From: Erythrocercus mccallii
Taxonomy: Eukaryota > Chordata > Aves > Passeriformes > Dicruridae
Direction: 5' to 3'
DNA: 64,000 bases
NCBI GenBank assembly: GCA_013397435.1
Contig: VZRG01002083.1
Span: 4,841 to 68,840, forward strand
A program made the translations under genes and the position numbers. Under the pieces are notes generated by a model. The model was not told the origin of the DNA. It saw only the letters and a program-made list of their open reading frames with translations, and made no database searches. Shown one piece after another: positions 46,201 to 53,552 of the stretch; the stretch's first letter is position 1; every line of letters begins with the position of its first letter.

Positions 46201-47994
46201 GCCCATGGCTTGGGGCCATGACCATTCCCTGGGAATCCTGTTGCAGTGTTCAATCAACCTCTGTGGAAAGAACCTTTTCCTGATATCCAACATAAACCTC
46301 CCCTGACACTGCTGCATGCCAGTCCCTCCTATCCTGTCACTGGTCACACAGAACAGGGATCAATACTGCCTCTCATGAGGAAGATGCAGATAGAAATGAG
46401 CCTTCCCTCAGCCTCCTCTTCTCCAGCTGAAGAAGCCAAGTGACCTCAGGTATATCTCACATGGCTTCCCCTTCAGAAACTTTGTTCCTCCTTCAGATGC
46501 TCTCTAAGAGCCTTAGATCCTTAGAGCCTTAGATCCTGATATTGTGGTACCCAAAACTGGCTACAGGACTCAAAGGGAGGCCACACCCCAAAACAGAGCA
46601 GAAGGGGACAATCCCCTCTCTTACCCAGCTGTCAATGCTGCGTCCGATGCACCCCAGGACACAGATGGCCCTCCCATCTGCAAGAGCATATGGCAGTGCT
46701 TTATCTTTTAATAAAGAAACCTTAGATGAATGCTTTCCTACTCTCGCAAAGTCAGCTGACCTATCAGCAAGCCACTTACATTTTTAAATTTATTTTGATA
46801 GACTAGTTTAAACTCTCTATAAAAATCTCAACCAAAACTGAAGACAACAACTGAATTCCCACATCACCACACTTCAACTTTTTCATCTAACTCAGGAACA
46901 TTACGTACTATTCCCTATCTTAAGTGTTCAAATATCCTTTCTGGAAGTTATGCCTGAAAAAAAATGATGAAATCTACTAACCTCACTGAAAAAAATTTCA
47001 AAGTTTATATGTAATAAGCAACTCCTTATTTTCCACCTGTTGTTATAGGGTTATAGGCTCTTCTTTTCTTTTCCCTAACTGTACTGAGAAACGGGGGTTT
47101 TTTGTCCGTGATGCTCCAAAATCTCTTTCAGAGCCAGAACTATATACTTCACAACCATTACTACATACCACACCACAAATAAAATATTAATATTTTTCCC
47201 CTACAAAAATGAGAGTGACTATCAAAATATTCACCCAAAACTAGCAACCTATGCAGAACATGCAACATTTTTCTCCAAGAACTGCTGAAAAGACAGATTG
47301 CTACGTCTAAGTGAGAGATTATTATCAAAAGTACTTTACTCTGCTTCTTGTAATTGAACAAGAGAATAATGACAGTGCAGAAATAACACAATGTCAGTGA
47401 ACACAGATATTCCATTAAAACGCTAAAACTATATCCCGTCAGAAAACAAAAATTACACACACGTACAAACGATACTGTGCTCTCTGCTGTATTTATGAGC
47501 AGTTTTGTTATTCAGGAACCCAACTGCTTCGCACGACATCACTCATAAGCAACACTCTTCAGAAAGACTCCCTCCGCGGCAGAAGAGTCGCTCCTGCCGC
47601 CCCTCACCGCGGCGCCGGGCCCCGCGTTCCCTTCACGCCGGCGGCCGCCCAGGCAGGCGTCACGGCGGGACGGGGCTCCAGCCGCAGCGCACCCTCAGCG
47701 CGGCAGGCGGGGAGAGGGCGCGGCGGAGGGGGGAGCGGGCGCGGCGGGGCCCGCGCTCACCTTGTCCGAGTCCAGGTCGGGGTCGGCCTGGCAGAGGCGG
47801 AAGAGGAAGGACTTAGGGTCCCTGCAGAGCGTCTGTCGAGTGGTCAGGAAGCAGGTGCCCCCCACGTTCAGCCGGACCCACTTGCCGGGCCCCGCGCCGG
47901 GCACCGACGCCGAGCTACACCGACGGCAGGGCCCGCCCGCGCCCAGGCCGCCAGCCGGGGACACCGGGAACTCACAGTGGTTCTCCGCCGCCAT
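22186..47994 (-). CDS. KCTD5: BTB/POZ adaptor protein KCTD5, complete coding sequence (six exons)
   Basis: KCTD5 is a cytosolic pentameric BTB protein. It serves as a substrate adaptor for cullin-3 ubiquitin ligases and is known to target G-beta-gamma signalling and to dampen AKT. The exons are 47994-47761, 40511-40403, 39297-39206, 38350-38255, 29349-29224 and 22215-22186. They join in frame to 228 residues, compared with 234 in human as I recall. The N-terminal 35 residues are variable and Gly/Ala/Ser/Cys-rich. The BTB/T1-type domain starts at WVRLNVGGT and runs through YLIDRDPTYFGPVLNYLRHG to the EEAEFYNITSLIKLVKDKI helix. The C-terminal domain spans HVYRVLQCQEEELTQM, SDGWKFEQ, LVSIGSSYNYGNEDQAEFL and the conserved end ILQERGSRM. 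The ATG at 47994 has A at -3 and G at +4. An extra exon-5 copy at 35095-35211 may give an alternative C-terminal domain. Confidence 0.97.
24526..25200 (-). mobile_element. CR1 LINE 3' fragment
   Basis: The sequence is the reverse complement of the 3' end of a chicken-repeat-1 LINE. It starts with the terminal ATTCTATGATT-type motif (seen as atcatagaatcac), followed by ttggaagggatcttaaagatcat and the typical gctgctccaagccttgtccaa block. About 0.67 kb of the reverse-transcriptase end remains. The short ORFs on both strands here are CR1 remnants and not host genes. Confidence 0.92.
25687..25797 (-). mobile_element. Short CR1 LINE 3' fragment
   Basis: The fragment begins acagaatcacagcatatcct, continues with agttggaagggacccacaa, and ends near gagcattgtccaaac. 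It is a 5'-truncated CR1 about 110 bp long in minus orientation. It differs from the element 0.5 kb away, so it is a separate insertion of another subfamily. Confidence 0.85.
29224..29349 (-). CDS. KCTD5: KCTD5 canonical exon 5 (5B)
   Basis: This exon is 126 bases, 42 codons and phase 0 at both ends. The acceptor is CTTACAG and the donor GTGAGT. It encodes LVSIGSSYNYGNEDQAEFLC, then VVSKELHNTPYG, and ends SEPSEKAK, matching the family closely. It forms part of the C-terminal domain. Confidence 0.97.
29350..38254 (-). other. KCTD5 intron 4 (holds the extra exon-5 copy)
   Basis: This 8.9-kb intron lies between canonical exons 4 and 5. Apart from the candidate alternative exon at 35095-35211 I see a CTT-rich patch near 33165-33200 and ordinary AT-rich sequence. 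No CR1 was recognised. Confidence 0.6.
35095..35211 (-). CDS. KCTD5: Candidate alternative KCTD5 exon 5 (5A), a diverged duplicate
   Basis: A 117-base (39-codon) open segment starts exactly after a TTTCAG acceptor with a strong upstream polypyrimidine tract and ends at a GTGTGT donor. It is phase 0 at both ends, like the canonical exon 5. It begins LVSIGSQYSCGQAQQSEFLL and continues IVSREVKGEER. Compared with exon 5B it keeps L-V-S-I-G-S, Y, G, Q, E-F-L, V-S and E. Seven of those 15 shared residues use different synonymous codons, which suggests selection on the protein. Its tail, rich in Lys, Arg and Cys, is unlike exon 5B. It could be mutually exclusive with 5B (protein of 225 residues), included together with it (267 residues), or a decaying duplicate. 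If the donor is skipped the frame runs on to a stop at 34990. Homology is clear; expression is not shown. Confidence 0.7.
38255..38350 (-). CDS. KCTD5: KCTD5 exon 4
   Basis: A 96-base, 32-codon, phase-0 exon. It encodes VPVKHVYRVLQCQEEELTQM followed by VSTMSDGWKFEQ, the start of the C-terminal domain that drives pentamer formation. The acceptor is TTGAAG, weak in the last bases, and the donor is GTAAAA. Confidence 0.97.
38351..39205 (-). other. KCTD5 intron 3
   Basis: This 0.85-kb AT-rich intron contains an A12 run near 39129. Nothing else was recognised. Confidence 0.6.
39206..39297 (-). CDS. KCTD5: KCTD5 exon 3
   Basis: This 92-base exon runs from a TACTAG acceptor to a GTGAGG donor. It completes a split Gly codon and encodes VLEEAEFYNITSLIKLVKDK followed by IRERDGKISQ, the last helices of the BTB domain and the linker. 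Gly and Ile in the last five residues differ from the Ser and Thr I recall in human. Confidence 0.96.
39298..40402 (-). other. KCTD5 intron 2
   Basis: This 1.1-kb AT-rich intron contains no recognised repeat or RNA gene. Confidence 0.6.
40403..40511 (-). CDS. KCTD5: KCTD5 exon 2 (BTB core)
   Basis: This 109-base exon has an ATCTAG acceptor and a GTAAGA donor. It encodes DETGAYLIDRDPTYFGPVLN, then YLRHGKLVINKDLAEE and the first base of a Gly codon. The DRDP and FxxVLNYLR motifs are hallmarks of the T1-type BTB fold in KCTD proteins. Confidence 0.97.
40512..47760 (-). other. KCTD5 intron 1
   Basis: This 7.2-kb first intron has an A/C-rich tract just upstream of exon 2 (about 40520-40600), a CR1 fragment at 46088-46690 and the downstream half of the promoter CpG island (from about 47560). 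No other gene was recognised. Confidence 0.6.
46088..46690 (-). mobile_element. CR1 LINE 3' fragment
   Basis: It begins cacagaatttcagaatatcc and continues with tgagttggaagggacccaca, the reverse complement of a CR1 3' end, followed by typical CR1 body sequence to about 46690. Inside, a 16-bp unit (agagccttagatcctt) is tandemly duplicated near 46507-46538. Minus orientation, parallel to KCTD5. Confidence 0.88.
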
Positions 47995-48235
47995 CCTCAC
48001 CACCGCCGGAAGGGGCCGCCCCGGCTGCCGGGCCCCCGGCGCACCGCCCACCGGAAGCGACGAGTGGAAGAGCGCCCTGCCCCTTCTCCCCCGGCGCCCG
48101 AGCGGCTCCGGCCGGGGGCCCCGGGAGCGACGCTCACGTTTGCGACAGGGCCGCCGCCGGGCCGGAGGCCGTCTCGTGTGCCCCATGCCCCCCGCCCCAC
48201 GGCGGAAGGAAGAGGCGGAGGCCGCGCAGAACCCT
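47560..48235. promoter_or_regulatory. KCTD5: CpG island, KCTD5 promoter, 5' UTR and exon 1
   Basis: A GC- and CpG-dense block covers KCTD5 exon 1. On the plus strand two strong ETS cores, CCGGAAGG (48006-48013) and CCGGAAGC (48051-48058), lie just upstream of the start codon. A GC box sits near 48190-48200 on the gene strand. These are typical of TATA-less promoters. The exact start site is not visible. The probable PDPK1 poly(A) signal lies at the upstream edge of the island. Confidence 0.75.
47761..47994 (-). CDS. KCTD5: KCTD5 exon 1 with start codon
   Basis: The 78 codons run from the ATG (complement of 47992-47994), in a good Kozak context, to a GTGAGC donor. They encode MAAENHCEF, a flexible Gly/Ala/Cys-rich stretch, and the first BTB strands KWVRLNVGGTCFLTTRQTL. 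The same frame stays open upstream to another ATG at 48186. Confidence 0.96.
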
Positions 48236-48242
48236 ACATGCC

Positions 48243-48248
48243 TTTATT
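48243..48248 (-). terminator. PDPK1: Probable PDPK1 poly(A) signal (AATAAA)
   Basis: The gene strand reads GTAATAAAGGCATG, about 5.2 kb downstream of the PDPK1 stop codon and about 250 bp upstream of the KCTD5 ATG. Mammalian PDPK1 also has a 3' UTR of roughly 5 kb, which supports this distal site. Cleavage would be near 48225. This remains an inference. Confidence 0.5.
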
Positions 48249-48988
48249 ACAGACTACCAAGCATAAGTGAAATCTGTCATCCAGTCACTAACTACACATC
48301 TACAGCACAGAGATCTGTCGAGAGGAGAATAAAGTCATTAAATTATGAGATATGATTAAATCATCGACCAATAGAAAATTTATATAATAAAGCCAGAAAA
48401 AAGGTGTAAAATATAGTTTACAATAATTATTCACATTCAAGGCTGTACATCAATACATACAACACCATGGCCCCGAACGTGAATTCAATCCAAATAATTC
48501 ATATATTAGAATTTAAATAACACAGACTGAACTAGAGGCCAACAAGAGCCAGCAAATAACCTTATAAGAATAAAAATACAAAAGTGTGTATCTTGTATCA
48601 TTGCATTATTTGCTTCTGTTTTCACGAGTTCTTGGAGGAGGGCAGATTGTTTTATGGTTTGTTGAGCAGGGTCAGGAGTTTTGTTTGTTTGGGGTGGATT
48701 TTTTCTTTTTTTTTTTCTTTTTTCTGTACATCACAGTTACAGCTACAAACCAGGTAGAGCATATTACACACATAACTGACTGCCACCAACCGGAAAAGGG
48801 CATACAACTATCAAAACTGATTACGGTTCCTGGTTCCTATTTTGTCTCTTTTGTCAGATATAGTAATTTTCAGTTCTGCTACCAGTTCGAACATTCACCA
48901 CATCAAGTCAGTTAGTACATGGCCATGGGACACTTTGTCAAATGGCAAGCAGCTACATTCATGGCCCAGCTGACAGATTTCTCTCTTG

Positions 48989-49265
48989 GCCAGGGACAGG
49001 ACTCGAGGAAAGGGAATGAAGCTGAGTCACAGGAGATTAATGCTAGGGGAAAGGTTTTTTTATGGTCAGGGAAAGGTTTTTTACCCAGAGAGTGGCTGAA
49101 CATTGGAACAGGCTCACCAGGAAGCGGTTACACTACCAAGCCTGCCTGAGTTCAAGAATGTGTCTGGCACATGGTGGGATTGCTGGGGAGTCCTGTGCAG
49201 GGCCAGGAGTTGGACTTAATGACCTTGATGGGTCCTTTCCAACTCAGTATATTCTCTTTATTCTA
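48989..49265 (+). mobile_element. CR1 LINE 3' fragment, antisense to PDPK1
   Basis: The plus strand carries the canonical CR1 3' region. It runs from caggactcgaggaaagggaa, through an aggttttttacccagagagt-type block, to ggtcctttccaactcagtat and a degenerate ATTCT-rich tail. It is about 277 bp, 5'-truncated, and is the only CR1 here in plus orientation. Confidence 0.9.
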
Positions 49266-52239
49266 AAACGGGGCTATTGGGTGCTTAAGAACCTCTCCAA
49301 CTGTTTGTTGCATAACAGTAATTTCTTTCATGAAAGAGGAAACATTCTGAAATTATCAGTCATAAATGAAAACATGCCATTTTGGGTCACAGAACTACTT
49401 GTCTATAAGCTCACTTGATCAAACTGATGAACAATCGGCATCATGAGGCTTTGCAGGAGCTCTTCTGTTTGATTCATAAAATATTTCCATGAATTATTAT
49501 AGGCATTCAGCAAAATTTCAGGTATAAATACCACACCTATTTGTGCAATTTACTAGTAGAAAGAATGATCAGAATCCATCCAGAGGCCACATCTTTAGGC
49601 AACTATTAATACACAAGTTCTCTCCTCAGCAAGGTGTTGAAATCAAATGTTTTCTCCACAGGCCAACTGAAGTAACTGTCTTGACCTTACTAAATCATTC
49701 AAAAGAAAATGTACATGTGGGAAATTCTCATAATTCTTCAAAGTTCCCAGCACAAAATATAATTGTATCAAGCACATTAAATTAAGCATCTTGAACTTCG
49801 AAAGCTGATTATAATCATCACATCTTTGTTTCAATCCACAATTCTTCTCACACATATATAGCAGATACTTCATAATTAAATCATGTCAGAAGAAAAGTAG
49901 AAAAAAGTACTGATAGTTTGATCGTTTCAGCATTTAAGTGCCTAGCAAATGGAATTGTAATAGGCAGTATCAGTTTGCTAACAATGCCTCAACATCACAT
50001 CTGAAGTAACTTTCTTAATACAAAACCTTTACAAAATCGGACTTTAAGGCAAATGGTAACAAACTAATTTCTGTTTATTAAAGCAGTGTTAAACTTCTTG
50101 TGACCAGGCAGTAGTACTTCAACCTTTCTTTAGCTCCACACCACAGAAAAAGATGGAGTAATTACCTTTCTGAAGTTCAAATACCAAGCAAAGCAAAATT
50201 ACGTTACTGACCAAATTCTTCATATATGATTGGCAGTTTTTCAAGTTGCAAGAGATGGAATGAATCTACAGATTGGGTTTTCAGTAGGTCTGCAGTAAGG
50301 AGCAATCCTAAGAGTCTTCAAGTACATATTTTTTTTTTCTGCTTTGAAAACCTTGGATTAAAAGCAGAATAATCACCTGGCCTATGTGCAGCGCTGAAAA
50401 ACCTCCCTTGCACATTTCATTCCATAAACTACCATGAACAACAGGAGTGATCGTCAGGAGTAAGAGATGAATCTACCCCACACCAGGTATAAGCATTTCA
50501 AATGGGTACCTGCCCTTCATAGTATGCAGCACCTGTCAACACATTTAAGTGGACAAACTGGTGAAACATACTTGAATCCACAATTGCTTTGTGATGCCTT
50601 ACTCTATACTCTTGCCACCTTTCAAACCCACAGATCCTACGTATAGTCCAAGAAATAGAAATACCTCTCCCAGGAAAGTTCTAGCTCCTTCCCAAAAAAG
50701 CAGTAGCTAAGTAAGACTGGATTAGGAATACTGAGGTTCTAAGTGGAGTGATGCCTGTAAGAGATGCTCACAGTTTTGCAATAACAGCATTCTCAATTAA
50801 AAAAAAGGACATCTAGAATGCAGCCATCAACCTTCCAGATACCTTCTTGACAGCTTACAGCTACAGCTTATCTGGTTGGCTGAAAGCTTTTGGTAGGCAG
50901 GATGAAAGCCTACTGAGAGAAGATTTTCAAGGTGGGAAAAAACATAATTAAATCAGCTATGGTAAAATGACTAAAAATCTAAATATTACAGAAAACATGT
51001 TTAAGCACACCTAGATATCTCCCCAGTTAACATGCCAATGGAGGTCATTTTGCCAGACTTTTTATGAGGCCAAGTTTTGTCACTGAACAGCAGTGACACT
51101 GTGTATCTCCACCATCGCCAAACTCTCCTGTATAAAGTTGGGAATATGTCTGTCTAGATCTCTATACCAGAGACTAAATCCAAAAGTGATAGGGTTGCCC
51201 CCAGCTGACACAACACATGGCTGGAATTTGACAGCTGGAGAACAAATGGACAGCACTGCAACACACTTCTCATCTTGGTTAGAATGGCACATATAGCTTA
51301 TTACAGATACAGATCAAAGGTGCACTGTGCTATTCAAATTTGAGTGACATGGAGTGTACTTTGTATGTGATGAAATTTCTCATAACACAGAGGGAATATT
51401 TTTCTGTCTTCCTCAGCCATTTACAGGATCCCTTCTCCCTCTTAACACCAGGCACAGTAAGCTAAGGATTTGCTTCTCTCAGGTTTTTGTATGTGGTGGG
51501 ATACAGAAGACTACAGGAATGCAGTAGCTCCAAAAGAAAAGGCAACTGCACTGTCTCTTTTAAAGACTGGAAAAGCTGAACTGCCATCAAGTTCAACCAC
51601 ATAACACAGTTTTTAAGAGATCAATAATAAATCTTCTTTGCCTTGTACAAGAAAATATTCGACATTCACATATTTTCTGTGACATCTGATAAAGCATTGT
51701 TTTTAAAATACTGCTTCTAAAAAACATTAGCCTATGAGTTTTTTCAACATTGTAGAGAAACCTTTCTTTGGTGGAAGGAAAAGCACAGCGTACTATGACA
51801 ACTCAAAATGCCAAGTACTGGTATGTGTAGTGAGTGAATAAACAGGTGTGATGTTTATACTGCTTTTAAAACAAGGAAGGAATGCCTTTGTCCAGACCTA
51901 GGTCATTCCCCTCTGCAAGGTTTAGGAACACAGGCATGTTGAAAATAAAGGTTTTTAGCACACAGGAAGTTGTGTCTTTGTAACACGACAAGAAATGTTT
52001 GACCACAAAAAATAGCCATAATTTGAAGAGACTAAAGGAGATAGATATGAAAAATATTTTCATTTTACAGATATGCTTTAAGTACCATATATTTTCCCCT
52101 TTGTATCAATATTTGCCTTTGATTTTCTCACCAGATTACTTTATTATCTGTATTTCAACTCCTTACATTTTTTCCAGAGTTCCTGAATGTTTGGCCAAGG
52201 ACCAAAAATAGAATTGACATCTCATTACACAATGAGACA

Positions 52240-52256
52240 AAAAAAAAAAAAAAAAA
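52240..52256. repeat. A-homopolymer run
   Basis: A run of 17 or more A residues on the plus strand, which reads as a U-tract in the PDPK1 3' UTR. Confidence 0.8.
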
Positions 52257-53145
52257 TTCAAGTAGTCAATTGTACAAAGTTTTCATACTTCCTTCTCTAC
52301 CCAAGTAAATAGGCTGGCCGCACTAAAATGCACAACACATGCACACCCTGGAAAGAAAGCTTCTAGCCCTCATCTGCTGAAAAGGTGAAAAACTATTTAT
52401 TATTTAAATAGTAGCCTTTTCTTGCCCATACTAACTAGTTTCTCTTTTAGTTAGCATTAGTTAAAAGCATGCTGGTAAGTCTATTGTCCCTTGATTAAAC
52501 ACACATATGACTTATATTAAAATTTAAACTTAATGTTTAAAATGCTTCAGAAGCCAACAGTTCAATTTTAGAAATTTCAGTGCTATGTTCAGCATTTTAC
52601 TCTCTCAAAAGCTGTATCATTGGAGCCTGTCTGCCAGACAAATACATCTGATTCATTCACATAATTACTAAAGTACCACACAAATCCTGCAACCAGAACT
52701 ATGTTAGGAATTACACAAGGGTGCAATTGACCTGGCTACAAATGCCATATACCAATAAGCTTGGGGACTGTGAGGAAAGGAAGAGAAAACAAAGAGGTGG
52801 TACTTAGGAGAGGCATATAAAAGCTCCCTGATGAAACAGTTTAATGATAATCTGAGAGTCACAGAAAATTCCAGCCCCATAAAATGCAAGGCTGGTACAT
52901 GATTCAGCGTGTGTGCGTGTGGATTGGTTTTAATTCATCTTAAGTGAAGCTGGTAATGCAAGGTCTATCCACTAGTCTGCAGCAGAAATGGAACTGAAGT
53001 GCACAAAAGCAAGATCTTCACTGCAATGATATGCATGTGGAAGCCTCAACAGAAGCACAAAGAGCGAGCAAAGCAACCCTGAATTCCATTAGGTTTTTGC
53101 TTTTCTTCCTTTTTTTTCCTTCTTAAAATAAAAGCAACAAAACCA

Positions 53146-53317
53146 AAAACAAAAATAAGAAACAAACCAAAGCCCCCCCCCACAAACAAAACAAAAAACC
53201 AACCAACCAAAAAAAAAACCCCAAACAAAAAAGAAGAAAGCAATAACAACACCCACCAAAACCAAAAAACAAAAACCAAAACAAAAAACCCCAAAAACCA
53301 AAACCAAAAAACACCCC
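53146..53317. repeat. A/C-rich low-complexity block
   Basis: This block of about 170 bp is almost only A and C on the plus strand, with motifs such as accaaaaacc and a C9 run near 53175. On the PDPK1 sense strand it becomes a U/G-rich tract with G-runs. The ORFs rich in Phe, Gly and Leu read from it are artefacts of its composition. Confidence 0.85.
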
Positions 53318-53444
53318 AAGGAACATTTCAGACTTATGCTTTCCCTTGAGATGGTAATAGGTGGGTTGAAAAGATTCCTCTGATCGGCTGCACACGGAGT
53401 TCTAGCAGCAAGTAGGGAAACTGGGAAATTTTGGAGGAGCTTTA

Positions 53445-53552
53445 CTATTTTGTAGCATTCTGGTGGTATCTGTGCCGCCAAACTTCATGTATCTTTTTGC
53501 ACCATTTATGAGCATTCCCACTTGGGTCCATCAGGTAATATGTCCTGTTTGG
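53445..53552 (-). CDS. PDPK1: PDPK1 last coding exon (end of PH domain)
   Basis: A TTATAG acceptor is followed by 35 codons and TAG. The exon encodes PNRTYYLMDPSGNAHKWCKK followed by IHEVWR, the C-terminal PH strand and helix. The tail HRYHQNATK differs from the human end, so the last residues are lineage-variable. Confidence 0.96.
   Translation of the reverse strand, partial: PNRTYYLMDPSGNAHKWCKKIHEVWRHRYHQNATK

Larger units (their letters stand above)
48225..53444 (-). other. PDPK1: PDPK1 3' UTR
   Basis: This is non-coding sequence from the PDPK1 stop codon to the AATAAA at the edge of the KCTD5 CpG island. It contains an antisense CR1 fragment (48989-49265), an A18-type run at 52240-52256, and an A/C-rich block at 53146-53317 that reads as a T/G-rich tract in the mRNA. 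No coding potential was recognised. Shorter forms ending at internal AATAAA hexamers (for example near 52394) are possible. Confidence 0.55.

Noticed and set aside
47505..48355. Plus-strand ORFs opposite KCTD5 exon 1
   Set aside because: Antisense shadows of the GC-rich KCTD5 exon and promoter. No homology or splice structure.
53046..53481. Minus-strand ORFs rich in Phe, Gly, Val and Leu resembling membrane proteins
   Set aside because: Read from an A/C-rich low-complexity block in the PDPK1 3' UTR. The hydrophobicity comes from T/G-rich codons.
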